From: Cellulomonas sp. URHD0024
GTDB lineage: Bacteria; Actinomycetota; Actinomycetes; Actinomycetales; Cellulomonadaceae
DNA length: 64,000 nt
Direction: 5' to 3'
Assembly: GCF_000426185.1 (NCBI RefSeq)
Contig: NZ_AUEW01000001.1
Coordinates: forward strand, 930,001-994,000
Position numbers and translations under genes: made by a program
The notes under the pieces: model-generated
Databases searched by the model: none
Told to the model about the DNA's origin: nothing
What the model saw: only the letters and a program-made list of their open reading frames with translations
In this document: one piece after another, positions 32,126 through 40,787 of the stretch
Layout: each line of letters opens with the position of its first letter
How positions within the stretch are numbered: position 1 is the first letter of the stretch

Positions 32126-32737
32126 TCAGCCCAGCAACCAGCCGTATTCCTGGGCCAGCCGGACGGCCTCGGCGCGGGTGCGGGCGCCGGTCTTTCCCAT
32201 CGCGGCGGACAGGTAGTTGCGGACCGTGCCCTCGGACAGGAACGTCTCGCGGGCGATGTCGGCCACGGTCCCGCCGGTCGCTGCGACGACGAGGACGTCG
32301 CGCTCACGGTCCGTCAACGGACTGTGTCCGACCGCGAGCGACTCGACCGCCAGCTCCGGGTCGATCACACGCAACCCCTGGTTCACCCGGCGCACGGCGT
32401 CGGCCAGCTGGTCGGCCGGCGTGTCCTTGACGACGAAACCGCTCGCCCCCGCGTCGAGCGCGTGCCGGACGTAGCCGGGGCGCCCGAAGGTGGTGACGAT
32501 GAGCGACCGGCAGGCGGGGTACTGGTTCTTCAACGCGGCCGCGGCGGCGATCCCGTCGATGCCTGGCATCTCCACGTCGAGCAGCGCGACGTCGGCGTGG
32601 TGCGCCCGGGCGGCGTCGACCACCTCGTCGCCACGACCCACCTGCGCGACCACCCTGAGGTCCGGCTCCAGGTCGAGCAGGGCGGCGAGCGCACCCCGGA
32701 CCAGCGCCTGGTCGTCGGCGAGCAGCAGGCGGATCAT
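32126..32737 (-). CDS. DesR-type NarL-family response regulator
   Basis: 203 residues. Receiver: 'LLLADDQALVR', phosphoacceptor Asp in 'VALLDVEMPGIDG', Thr in 'LIVTTFGR', Lys in 'FVVKDTP'. Output: LuxR helix-turn-helix 'LTDRERDVLVVAA' and 'SEGTVRNYLSAAMGKTGART'. The ATG overlaps the kinase stop as ATGA. It is part of an operon with an ABC exporter, a kinase and dusB. It probably controls the exporter genes. Confidence 0.94.
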   Translation of the reverse strand: MIRLLLADDQALVRGALAALLDLEPDLRVVAQVGRGDEVVDAARAHHADVALLDVEMPGIDGIAAAAALKNQYPACRSLIVTTFGRPGYVRHALDAGASGFVVKDTPADQLADAVRRVNQGLRVIDPELAVESLAVGHSPLTDRERDVLVVAATGGTVADIARETFLSEGTVRNYLSAAMGKTGARTRAEAVRLAQEYGWLLG

Positions 32738-33942
32738 CGGGCGCCCTTCGTGGTGACGACGAGCCGGTAGCCGCCCAGTGGGCTCGCGGTCACGGCGACG
32801 TGGGCCCGGGCGAGCCGTGCGCGCTCGGTCAGACCGTTCAGCCCGTTGCCCGGCACCGCGTCGACGACGGCGGGTCCATAGCCGTCGTCGTCCACCGTGA
32901 GCGTGTCGCAGGACATCGTGACGCGGACCCGGGTCGCGGCCGAGTGGCGCAGGACGTTGGTCGTGCCCTCGCGCAGCGCCCAGGCGAACAGCTCGCGCAG
33001 GTCGGCGGGCACCTCGTCGATGGTCCCCGGCACCTCGGCCTCGACACCGGCCGCGTCGAAGGCCTGGCGCGCGCCGGCGAGCTCGCCGGCCAGCGTCACC
33101 TCGCGCGTCGCCGTCACCATGCCGCGCACGTCCGCGAGCGCCGTGCGGGCCAGCGCCTGGACCTCCGCGATCTCGGCGCGGGACCGGTCCGGGTCCAGGT
33201 CGAACACCTTGCCGGCAAGCTCCGCCTTGATCGCGATGACGGTGAGCGAATGACCGAGCACGTCATGCATGTCGCGTGCGATCCGCTCTCGCTCACGCTC
33301 GACCGCGAGCACCGCGACCTCGTCCTGAGCGAGCTGCAGCTGACGGTTGCGCAGCACCAGCTGCGTGAAACCGAACACCGCGAACGTCGCGAGGGCGATG
33401 GAGATGATCAGCTCGTCGTCCGTCTGCCAGCCAGGGATCACCCGCGGCACGACGATCACGACACCGACGGCGAAGACTGCGAACAGCAGAGCGCGCAGGT
33501 CCCGGAGGAGGAACACCGCCGACACGCAGACGAACACGATCCCGGACAGGCCCTGCTCGGCGGTTGCGAGGCACGAGATCGCGACGAGGACGAGCTGCCC
33601 GCCCAGGACGAGCGCGGAGAACCTTGCCGACGCACGCTGCTGGTGCTGGGGGCCGACCTGGGTGAGCACCACCCACGCAAAGCTCGCGGCCAGTCCGATG
33701 ATCGCGAGGAGCGACAGGCTGCGGGCGAGCCCCGGCGGACTGTCCCAAGCCACGATCCACGGTTGGATCAGGAACACCAGCCAGGCGATGCCCATGAGCG
33801 GACCGATGATCCGCATCGCGCGGCGAACCTGCGGATGGCCGAAACCCGGTGAGTCGGGACCGAAGGGTCCGCGCCCGCCCCAGCCGGCCGTGTCCCGACC
33901 CTCAGCGGGACGACCGCCGTCCAGCTCCGCTGCGTCAGTCAC
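32734..33942 (-). CDS. DesK-type sensor histidine kinase
   Basis: 402 residues with about 6 membrane helices in the first half ('WLVFLIQPWIVAW', 'SLLAIIGLAASFAWVVL') and essentially no extracellular domain, a form that usually senses membrane or drug effects. HisKA_3: 'RERIARDMHDVLGHSLTVIA'. The HATPase part ends 'LTVDDDGYGPAVVDAVPGNG'; the usual GxG region is short but present. The GTG at 33942 has no Shine-Dalgarno; TACCGT lies 7 nt upstream, so an internal leaderless promoter in the 50-bp gap after the permease gene is possible. It is coupled to the regulator at 32126-32737 by ATGA overlap. Confidence 0.9.
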   Translation of the reverse strand: MTDAAELDGGRPAEGRDTAGWGGRGPFGPDSPGFGHPQVRRAMRIIGPLMGIAWLVFLIQPWIVAWDSPPGLARSLSLLAIIGLAASFAWVVLTQVGPQHQQRASARFSALVLGGQLVLVAISCLATAEQGLSGIVFVCVSAVFLLRDLRALLFAVFAVGVVIVVPRVIPGWQTDDELIISIALATFAVFGFTQLVLRNRQLQLAQDEVAVLAVERERERIARDMHDVLGHSLTVIAIKAELAGKVFDLDPDRSRAEIAEVQALARTALADVRGMVTATREVTLAGELAGARQAFDAAGVEAEVPGTIDEVPADLRELFAWALREGTTNVLRHSAATRVRVTMSCDTLTVDDDGYGPAVVDAVPGNGLNGLTERARLARAHVAVTASPLGGYRLVVTTKGAR

Positions 33943-33992
33943 GGCGTCAACGGTAGCCGGGCGGCGGTCCGTCCGAGGTGCCGGCAGCCCGG

Positions 33993-34799
33993 TCAAACCC
34001 GTGCCGTGTCCCGGCGGAACCGCCACGCGGCACCGAGCCCGAAGACGGCCGCCCAGGCGAGCACGTTGACGATGGCCCAGATGCTCACGCCCGCACCGGT
34101 GAGCGGCGCCCGGACCAGCTCGGCGAGGCCGTAGGTCGGCGTGAACTTGGCCAGCGTCGCGAAGACACCCTCGCCCAACGGGACGAACAGCCCGCCGGCG
34201 AACGCCAGCAGCGCGAGCGACGGGCCGAGGATCTGCATGACGTTCTCCGACGGCAGCAGGTAGCCCATGAACAGGCCGAACGCGGCGAAGACGACCGATC
34301 CGACCCAGGCGAGCACAAGGGACTCCGCGATGACCGTCCCGCTACCGGTCGCACCGGAGGCCATGCCGACCGCACCGACGACGATCACCGCGGCGAGGCC
34401 CATGACCATCGCGACCGCGACCTTCGTGAAGACGTACGTGACCGGCCGCAGCGGGGTCAGGCGCAGCTGGCGGGTCCAGCCCTGTGCCCGCTCGACCGAG
34501 ACGCTCGCACCACCGCTCGTCGTGGCGATCATGGCGCCGTAGAGAGCCATCGAGACCATGATGAAGGCCGTCACGTTGGCGCGGCCGACGGACTGGGTCG
34601 TGTACGCGTCGGCGGTGCCGAAGAGCAGGAAGAACACCGGCGGCATCACGAGCGTGAAGATGACCGTCCGGCGGTTGCGGACCAACCTGCGCAGCTCGAT
34701 CGCAAGGAACCGCCCGTTCACCAGCCCGGTCCGCGGGACGCGGTCGGCGGCGGTCGCGGTGGCCGATCCGGTGACGGTGGTGGCACTCGTGGCGCTCAT
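33993..34799 (-). CDS. ABC-2 type transporter permease
   Basis: 268 residues with 6 membrane helices. 'RRLVRNRRTVIFTLVMPPVF' is the typical N-terminal start of ABC-2 drug or lipid exporters, and 'ERAQGWTRQLRLTPLRPVTY' is the coupling-helix region. Its ATG overlaps the stop of the ATPase gene (ATGA). With that ATPase it forms an exporter whose substrate is unknown; the linked DesK/DesR pair suggests induction by membrane stress or a drug. Confidence 0.9.
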   Translation of the reverse strand: MSATSATTVTGSATATAADRVPRTGLVNGRFLAIELRRLVRNRRTVIFTLVMPPVFFLLFGTADAYTTQSVGRANVTAFIMVSMALYGAMIATTSGGASVSVERAQGWTRQLRLTPLRPVTYVFTKVAVAMVMGLAAVIVVGAVGMASGATGSGTVIAESLVLAWVGSVVFAAFGLFMGYLLPSENVMQILGPSLALLAFAGGLFVPLGEGVFATLAKFTPTYGLAELVRAPLTGAGVSIWAIVNVLAWAAVFGLGAAWRFRRDTARV

Positions 34800-35764
34800 G
34801 CGTTGCTCCCTGTGGTGGTGCCGGGCTCGGTGTGGTCACCCGTGAGCGCGAGGAACGCGTCCTCCAGGCCTCGGGCAGTGATCTCGATGTCGGTGGCCTG
34901 GGTGGTCGTGAGCAGGTGACGAGCGACGCCGTCGGAGTCGGAGGTCCGCACCAGGACCCGGTCGCCTCTCAGCTCGACGCCCTGGACGCCGGGCAACGCC
35001 TCGATCGCCGCGGACTCGGCGGGCGTGATGGCCGGCAGCGACGCACTCACGAGCCGACCGGACGCCAGGTTCTTGATCTGGGCGGCGGACCCGTCGGCGA
35101 CGATCTTGCCGCGGCTGACCAGCACGATCCGGTCGGCGTACGCGTCCGCCTCCTCCAGGTAGTGCGTGGCGAACAGGATCGTGCGACCGCGGGAGGCGTC
35201 GGCGCGCAGGGCCGTCCAGAAGTCCCGTCGACCCTCGACGTCCATACCGGTGGTGGGCTCGTCGAGGACGATCACGTCCGGGTCGGGCAGGAGCGCCAAC
35301 GCGAACCTGAGCCGCTGCTGCTGACCGCCTGAGCACTTGCCGACCCGACGGTCCGCGATGTCCGCGATCCCCGCCCGGGTCAGCACCTCCTGCACGGTCC
35401 GGGCCGACCGGAAGAACGAGCCCGTCAGCTCGACCGTCTCGCCGACCGTGAGGTCCTTGAGCAGGCCGCCGGACTGCATGACGGCGGACACGCGGCCCTC
35501 GGCGATCGCCCGGCCGGGCTCGAGCCCGAGGACGGACACCGAACCCTCGTCCGGGTTGGCCAGACCGAGCAGCATGTCGATCGTCGTCGTCTTGCCGGCG
35601 CCGTTGGGTCCCAGGAACGCGACGACCTCGCCGGGTGCGACCGCCAGGTCGATCCCGTCGACGGCGTGCACCGTGCCGAAGGACTTGTGCAGGCCGCGCA
35701 GGTCGATCGCCAGCGGGCCCGAGCCGGTCGGTGCCGGCGTGGGGAGCATGTCGGTGAAGGTCAT
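34796..35764 (-). CDS. ABC transporter ATP-binding protein (DrrA-like exporter)
   Basis: 322 residues. Walker A 'GPNGAGKTTTID', Q-loop 'VMQSGGLLKDLTV', signature 'KCSGGQQQRLRFALALL', Walker B 'VIVLDEPTTGMD' and switch 'FATHYLEE' are all present. The C-terminal 90 residues form the small domain seen in DrrA/CcmA-type exporter ATPases. I start at the ATG at 35764 (AGGATC 7-8 nt upstream). It is the first gene of the operon ATPase-permease-kinase-regulator-dus on the minus strand. Confidence 0.93.
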   Translation of the reverse strand: MTFTDMLPTPAPTGSGPLAIDLRGLHKSFGTVHAVDGIDLAVAPGEVVAFLGPNGAGKTTTIDMLLGLANPDEGSVSVLGLEPGRAIAEGRVSAVMQSGGLLKDLTVGETVELTGSFFRSARTVQEVLTRAGIADIADRRVGKCSGGQQQRLRFALALLPDPDVIVLDEPTTGMDVEGRRDFWTALRADASRGRTILFATHYLEEADAYADRIVLVSRGKIVADGSAAQIKNLASGRLVSASLPAITPAESAAIEALPGVQGVELRGDRVLVRTSDSDGVARHLLTTTQATDIEITARGLEDAFLALTGDHTEPGTTTGSNA

Positions 35765-35883
35765 GGCTAGATCCTGCTGGTCGTCGCCCACAGCCGTCCC
35801 CGCCGGGAGTCACCCGATCGAGATGACGGATGTCACGACTCAACCTTCGGGGCACGTCCTGCGTCTTCTACGGTGTGACCACG

Positions 35884-36525
35884 ATGTCGACGACGCCCGC
35901 CGCGCTCCACGAGCACGAGCCGACACTGCCGGAGCCGGAACCGGCGCCCCCCGAACCCGAACCCGACCTGGTGCTGCCCGAGCCGGAGACGACCGACGTC
36001 GTACCCGTGCGGACCGGCAAGGCCTCGCGGGACGACGAGTTCGCGGCTTTCATGGCGGCCAACGGTGACGCGTTGCTGCGGACCGCCTGGTACCTCACCG
36101 GTGACCAGCACCGGGCCGAGGAGCTCACGCAGCAGGCCCTTGTCCGGACCTACGCCGCCTGGTCCCGCGTCCGCAGCGGCGACCCGGGCGCCTACGCGCG
36201 CCGCGTCCTGGTCAACCACCGCGTCGACACGTGGCGCAGGCGACGGCGAGAGGTGCTCACGGCACCGGGCGACCTGCCCGACGGCGTGCGTCCCGACGAG
36301 CACCGCACCACCCACGACCGCGACCAGCTGACCCGCGCACTCGCTCTGCTGACACCGCGCCAGCGCCGCATCGTCGTCCTGCGCCACCTCGTCGGGCTGC
36401 CCGAGGCCGAGGTCGCCACCGAGCTCGGAGTGAGCCTCGGCACCGTCAAGTCCACCGCCTCGCGCGGCCTCGCCACCCTGCGCGAGGCCCTCGAGGAGGA
36501 GCCGAACACTGGGGGAACCCGATGA
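35884..36525 (+). CDS. SigE-family ECF RNA polymerase sigma factor
   Basis: 213 residues. After an unusual 45-residue N-terminal extension rich in Pro and Glu come sigma region 2 ('DEFAAFMAANGDALLRTAWY', 'HRAEELTQQALVRTYAAWSR') and region 4 ('LTPRQRRIVVLRHLVGLPEA', 'ELGVSLGTVKSTASRGLATL'). This is the pattern of the actinobacterial SigE-family group. TACGGT at 35869-35874 is a candidate -10 just upstream of the ATG. The stop overlaps the ATG of the next gene (ATGA), the normal layout for a sigma factor and its membrane partner. Confidence 0.92.
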   Translation: MSTTPAALHEHEPTLPEPEPAPPEPEPDLVLPEPETTDVVPVRTGKASRDDEFAAFMAANGDALLRTAWYLTGDQHRAEELTQQALVRTYAAWSRVRSGDPGAYARRVLVNHRVDTWRRRRREVLTAPGDLPDGVRPDEHRTTHDRDQLTRALALLTPRQRRIVVLRHLVGLPEAEVATELGVSLGTVKSTASRGLATLREALEEEPNTGGTR

Positions 36526-37484
36526 GCACGACCTTCGAGAACGACCTGCGACGCCAGGCGGAGGCGTCCGTACCTGCCGGACTGTCGCTCGACGTGAGCA
36601 CGGTCCTGGCTGCCGGCAGGCGGCGGCGCTCGGGCCACATCGCCGGTGCCCTCGGCGCGGTCGGCGTCCTGGTGCTCGGCGGGGCCATCGTCGCGAACCT
36701 GGGTCTCACGTCGCCCACGCTGCCAGCCGGGCGACCGGGCGTGCTCGCCGACGCCACGGCGGTCGAGGTGGCGCCCGGGGTGCTTGCGGCGGACAAGTTG
36801 GTCCCCCAGCTCACCCCGGACGGCACGATCTGGTGGGACACGGGGCTGGAGACCCACCCGTTGGAGGGCTACCGCTACGGTTTCGCCGCCGCGACGAACG
36901 ACGAGCTCCGTGCCGGGGGTGGGTCGAGCTCCGTGCTCGCCGGCGTGTCGCTCGGTCTGTACAAGACGACGACCACCCCGCTGACCGCGAGCCAGAGGGC
37001 CATCTCACCGGATGCCAGCGACGAGCTCGGAAGTACGGGTGACGTGTGGAAAGACGTCATCTCGTGGCCTCGGGCGTCCTCGTCGGCCGACCCCGCGAGA
37101 CCCCTGACCAGCCTGAGCGGCTTCGGCGAGAACGGAAGCACCGTCTATGTGCTCGCCGGGCACGTCTCGGCCCGGGTGCCGTCGGCCCGCGCCGCCATGA
37201 TCGTCGCGTCGGGCCTGGCGAACGGCCGTTCTTACGTCGAGCTCCCGACGGTCGTCAGCCCGGTCGACCCCAAGGCCAGGCTGTACGCGGTGACGATCGA
37301 CGAGGCCAAGCTTCGCCCGAACCGGGCGTACGAGTTCCGGCCGGTCATCGTGTTCGTCGGCTCCGACGGCACCGTCGACCTCAACGACGAATGCGGAGGC
37401 TCGACGATCGAGGAATGTTCGCAGACGCTCGGTGGCGCACTCGTACCCGCCCTGAAGTCGATCGGGGCACACCTGCCCGACTGA
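36522..37484 (+). CDS. Single-pass membrane protein, probable anti-sigma partner
   Basis: 320 residues: about 38 cytoplasmic residues ('FENDLRRQAEASVPAGLSLD'), a basic stretch 'AAGRRRRSGH', one membrane helix (about 40-62) and about 255 extracellular residues ending with two Cys ('DECGGSTIEECSQ'). No zinc-binding anti-sigma motif is visible, but genes coupled to SigE-family factors with this topology are thought to regulate them. The extracellular domain ('GYRYGFAAATNDELRAGGGS') is not one I recognise. Translation is coupled to the sigma gene by ATGA overlap. Confidence 0.7.
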   Translation: MSTTFENDLRRQAEASVPAGLSLDVSTVLAAGRRRRSGHIAGALGAVGVLVLGGAIVANLGLTSPTLPAGRPGVLADATAVEVAPGVLAADKLVPQLTPDGTIWWDTGLETHPLEGYRYGFAAATNDELRAGGGSSSVLAGVSLGLYKTTTTPLTASQRAISPDASDELGSTGDVWKDVISWPRASSSADPARPLTSLSGFGENGSTVYVLAGHVSARVPSARAAMIVASGLANGRSYVELPTVVSPVDPKARLYAVTIDEAKLRPNRAYEFRPVIVFVGSDGTVDLNDECGGSTIEECSQTLGGALVPALKSIGAHLPD

Positions 37485-37495
37485 CGTCGTGAGTC

Positions 37496-37536
37496 GAGAA
37501 CGAGCCGGCAGCGCAGCGGGCTGCCGGCCCGTTCTC
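37496..37536. terminator. Strong hairpin between convergent genes
   Basis: GAGAACG-a-GCCGGCAGC pairs with GCTGCCGGC-c-CGTTCTC around a 7-nt loop: 16 paired bases with one internal mismatch. It sits between the anti-sigma-like gene (stop 37484) and glyS (stop 37543), so it probably ends both transcripts. Confidence 0.8.
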
Positions 37537-37542
37537 GCGGGC

Positions 37543-38925
37543 TCAGGCGCCGATCAGGCGTGCCGCCAGGTAGCCCGTGACCTTGTCGAGCGAGACGCGC
37601 TCCTGCGTCATGTCGTCGCGGTGCCGGATGGTCACGGCCTGGTCCTCGAGGGTGTCGAAGTCGACGGTGATGCAGAACGGCGTGCCGATCTCGTCCTGGC
37701 GGCGGTAGCGGCGGCCGATCGCGCCGGCGTCGTCGAAGTCGACGTTCCAGTTCTTGCGCAGCTCGGCGGCCAGGTCGCGGGCCTTGGGTGAGAGGGCCTC
37801 GTTGCGCGACAGCGGCAGGACGGCGGCCTTGACCGGCGCCAGACGCGGGTCGAGCTTGAGCACCGTGCGGACGTCGACGCCGCCCTTGGTGTTCGGTGCC
37901 TCGTCCTCGGTGTACGACTCGACCAGGAACGCCATGAGGCTGCGCGTCAGACCCGCCGCCGGCTCGATGACGTAGGGCACGTACCGGGTGTTCGTCGCCT
38001 GGTCGAAGTACGACAGGTCCTGGCCGGAGTGCTCGGTGTGCGTCTTGAGGTCGAAGTCGGTGCGGTTCGCGATGCCCTCGAGCTCGCCCCACTCGCTGCC
38101 CTGGAAGCCGAACTTGTACTCGATGTCGACGGTCCGCTTGGAGTAGTGCGACAGCTTCTCCTGCGGGTGCTCGAAGTGCCGCAGGTTGTCGCGGGAGATG
38201 CCGAGGTCGACGTACCAGTCGGTGCGCGTGTCGATCCAGTACTGGTGCCACTGCTCGTCGGTCCCGGGCTCGACGAAGAACTCCATCTCCATCTGCTCGA
38301 ACTCGCGCGTGCGGAAGATGAAGTTGCCGGGCGTGATCTCGTTGCGGAACGACTTGCCGATCTGGCCGATGCCGAACGGCGGCTTCTTGCGGGCGGTCGT
38401 CGAGACGTTGGCGAAGTTCACGAAGATGCCCTGCGCGGTCTCGGGCCGCAGGTAGTGCAGGCCGGACTCGTCCTCGACGGGGCCGAGGTAGGTCTTGAGC
38501 ATCATGTTGAAGTCGCGCGGCTCGGTCCACTGTCCGCGGGTGCCGCAGTTGGGGCAGGCGATGTCGAGCAGGCCGTTCTCGGGCGCACGGCCCTTCTTCT
38601 CCTCGAACTCCTCGAGCAGGTGGTCCTCACGGAAGCGCTTGTGGCAGCTGAGGCACTCGGTGAGCGGGTCGGTGAACACGCCGACGTGGCCGGAGGCGAC
38701 CCAGACCTGCCGGGGCAGGATCACGGACGAGTCGAGGCCGACGATGTCCTCGCGGCTGGTGACCATCGCACGCCACCACTGGCGCTTGATGTTCTCCTTG
38801 AGCTCCACGCCGAGTGGTCCGTAGTCCCAGGCGGACCGTGTGCCGCCGTAGATCTCCCCGCTCGGGAAGACGAAGCCACGCCGCTTGGCGAGGGAGACGA
38901 CAGAGTCCAGGCGCGAAGGTGCCAC
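37543..38925 (-). CDS. glyS: Glycyl-tRNA synthetase, dimeric class II
   Basis: 460 residues. It charges tRNA-Gly. The N-terminal '[17 protein letters not shown]' and '[20 protein letters not shown]', a zinc-type knuckle 'LSCHKRF'/'CPNCGTRG', motif 2 '[10 protein letters not shown]' and '[14 protein letters not shown]', and motif 3 '[14 protein letters not shown]' identify the alpha2 (eukaryote/archaeal-like) enzyme rather than the GlyQ/GlyS tetramer. The C-terminal anticodon-binding domain is complete. The GTG start has GGAG 9 nt upstream. Confidence 0.97.
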   Translation of the reverse strand: MAPSRLDSVVSLAKRRGFVFPSGEIYGGTRSAWDYGPLGVELKENIKRQWWRAMVTSREDIVGLDSSVILPRQVWVASGHVGVFTDPLTECLSCHKRFREDHLLEEFEEKKGRAPENGLLDIACPNCGTRGQWTEPRDFNMMLKTYLGPVEDESGLHYLRPETAQGIFVNFANVSTTARKKPPFGIGQIGKSFRNEITPGNFIFRTREFEQMEMEFFVEPGTDEQWHQYWIDTRTDWYVDLGISRDNLRHFEHPQEKLSHYSKRTVDIEYKFGFQGSEWGELEGIANRTDFDLKTHTEHSGQDLSYFDQATNTRYVPYVIEPAAGLTRSLMAFLVESYTEDEAPNTKGGVDVRTVLKLDPRLAPVKAAVLPLSRNEALSPKARDLAAELRKNWNVDFDDAGAIGRRYRRQDEIGTPFCITVDFDTLEDQAVTIRHRDDMTQERVSLDKVTGYLAARLIGA

Positions 38926-39038
38926 GTTCGATCACTCCAGGTGGTGGCGCCCGCGGCTGGGTGTCGCGGGCGGACGGGACCGCGACGGGTCGCGGATTGA
39001 GCAGCGCTCAAGGCTACCCGGGAAGCAACGGACCCGTT

Positions 39039-39068
39039 TTGACAATGGTTCTCGATTACGGTGACACT
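39039..39068 (+). promoter_or_regulatory. Zinc operon promoter with Zur-like operator
   Basis: TTGACA (39039-39044) and GACACT (39063-39068) are separated by 18 bp, and the ATG at 39076 follows 7 nt later, giving a leaderless-type promoter. The sequence TGACAATGGTTCTCG (39040-39054) overlaps the -35 box and fits the Zur pattern TGAnAATnnTTnTCA except for the last base. A zinc-loaded Zur protein would block this promoter. Confidence 0.65.
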
Positions 39069-39075
39069 GAGCCCC

Positions 39076-40014
39076 ATGGTCCCCCGCGCGTCACGGTTCG
39101 CGGCGCTGCTGGTGGTCGCCTCCGCGCTGATCAGCGGGTGCTCGGCCGATGCGACGGCGGGCGTCCGCGCGGGCACGGTGGACGTCATGGCGTCGTTCTA
39201 CCCCCTGCAGTTCGTCGCCGAGCAGGTGGGCGGCGACCGCGTCACGGTCCGCTCCCTGACGCCCCCCGGTGCCGAGCCGCACGACGTCGAGCTCTCCCCC
39301 GCGCAGGTCTCCCGGCTGGACCGCGCCGATCTCGTCGTGTACCTGTCCGGCTTCCAGGCGGCGGTCGACGACGCGGTCGAGCTGACCGACCCGGCCCACG
39401 TGATCGACGCGGCTCAGGACACGACGTTGTCGACGCCCGCGCAGCAGCACACGCACCAGGACGAGCCCCGCGACCCAGCAGACGACGAGCGGCACGGCAC
39501 CCTCGACCCGCACTTCTGGCTGGACCCGACCCGCATGCCGGCACTGGTCCAGGACGTCGCCCGCACCCTGAGCACGATCGACCCGGAGGGCGCGTCCCAG
39601 TTCACCGCGAACGCCACCGCCCTCGCCCAGCGGTTCGAGGACCTCGACACCAGCTACACCGACGGCCTCGACACCTGCCGGAGCAGGACGTTCGTCACGT
39701 CGCACGCGGCGTTCGGGTACCTCGCCACCCGGTACGACCTCGAGCAGGTGGGCATCTCCGGGATCGACCCGGAGGCCGAGCCGTCACCGGCCCGGCTCGC
39801 CGCGGTCCAGAAGATCGTGCGCCGCGAGGACATCTCCACCATCTTCTTCGAGAGCCTGGTGAGCCCGAAGGTCGCCGAGACGCTCGCCTCCGACCTGGGC
39901 ATCACAGCCGCCGTGCTGGACCCGATCGAGGGTCTGGCCGACCCGTCGGACGACTACTTCTCGATCGCCGGACGCAACCTCGACGCCCTACGCACGGCCC
40001 TGGAGTGCACGTGA
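39076..40014 (+). CDS. znuA: Zinc/manganese ABC transporter substrate-binding lipoprotein
   Basis: 312 residues. The lipobox 'ALISGC' marks the lipid-anchored Cys. Metal ligands of the ZnuA/TroA family are in place: 'GAEPHDVELSPAQ', 'HFWLDPTRMPALV', 'VTSHAAFGYLATRYDL' and the acidic fourth ligand region 'IFFESLVSPKVAETLA'. A short His/Asp-rich loop ('QQHTHQDE', 'DDERHG') precedes the second ligand, as is common in zinc-specific members. The Zur-like site upstream supports zinc. The stop overlaps the GTG of the ATPase gene. Confidence 0.93.
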   Translation: MVPRASRFAALLVVASALISGCSADATAGVRAGTVDVMASFYPLQFVAEQVGGDRVTVRSLTPPGAEPHDVELSPAQVSRLDRADLVVYLSGFQAAVDDAVELTDPAHVIDAAQDTTLSTPAQQHTHQDEPRDPADDERHGTLDPHFWLDPTRMPALVQDVARTLSTIDPEGASQFTANATALAQRFEDLDTSYTDGLDTCRSRTFVTSHAAFGYLATRYDLEQVGISGIDPEAEPSPARLAAVQKIVRREDISTIFFESLVSPKVAETLASDLGITAAVLDPIEGLADPSDDYFSIAGRNLDALRTALECT

Positions 40015-40787
40015 GCGAAGCGGTTCCTGTGATCGAGGCGACGGCCCTCGGCGTGACGATCGGCGGGCAGCCGATCCTCACCGGCATCCACCTGACGGTG
40101 ACTCCGGGCGAGGTGCTGGCGCTCCTCGGCGCCAACGGCTCGGGGAAGTCGACGCTCGTCCGCAGCCTGCTGGGCGTGATTCCCACGACCGCGGGGTCGG
40201 TCCGCCTGTTCGGCGTGCCGCTCGGCCCGTCGGCCCCCTGGAGCCGCATCGGCTACGTGCCGCAGCGCATGCCTGCCGCGTCGGGGGTCCCGGCGACCGC
40301 GCTGGAGGTGGTGGCCTCCGGCTTCCTGCACGGACGCACGCTCCGCCGGCCGCACGGGCACCGGCAGAGCGCCCTCAGCGCGCTGCGGGACGTCGGGCTG
40401 GCCGAGCGAGCGCACCAGGCGGTGCAGGAGATGTCGGGTGGCCAGCAGCAGCGCGTCCTGATCGCCCGCGCCCTTGTGCGCCGACCCGACCTGCTGGTCC
40501 TCGACGAGCCCACGTCCGGGATCGACATCCCGACGCAGTCCACGTTCGTGGAGACCGTCAGCCGCCTGCACGACGCGGGTACGACTGTCGTGGTGATCCT
40601 GCACGAGCTGGGGCCGTTCGCCCCCCTGATCGATCGCGCTGTGGTGCTGCGGCACGGACGCGTCGCGCACGACGGTCCCGCGCCACGCGCTCGCGGCGAG
40701 CACGCCGGCGAGTGGCACGACCACACCCACGCGCACTCCGACCCCGAGGAACCCCCGTCCCCGTTCACCGTGGAGGTGCTCCCGTGA
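40011..40787 (+). CDS. znuC: Zinc ABC transporter ATP-binding protein
   Basis: 258 residues. Walker A 'GANGSGKSTLVRSLL', Q-loop 'GYVPQRMPA', signature 'MSGGQQQRVLIARALV', Walker B 'LLVLDEPTSGID' and switch His in 'VVILHELG'. The C-terminus is His-rich ('GEWHDHTHAHSD'), which may buffer zinc. GTGA overlaps at both ends show tight coupling to the binding protein and the permease. Confidence 0.94.
   Translation: MSEAVPVIEATALGVTIGGQPILTGIHLTVTPGEVLALLGANGSGKSTLVRSLLGVIPTTAGSVRLFGVPLGPSAPWSRIGYVPQRMPAASGVPATALEVVASGFLHGRTLRRPHGHRQSALSALRDVGLAERAHQAVQEMSGGQQQRVLIARALVRRPDLLVLDEPTSGIDIPTQSTFVETVSRLHDAGTTVVVILHELGPFAPLIDRAVVLRHGRVAHDGPAPRARGEHAGEWHDHTHAHSDPEEPPSPFTVEVLP

Noticed and set aside
38926..39038. 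T-box or other tRNA-sensing leader upstream of glyS
   Set aside because: The GTG has a normal ribosome binding site 9 nt upstream, and I see no T-box sequence or long leader on the minus strand.
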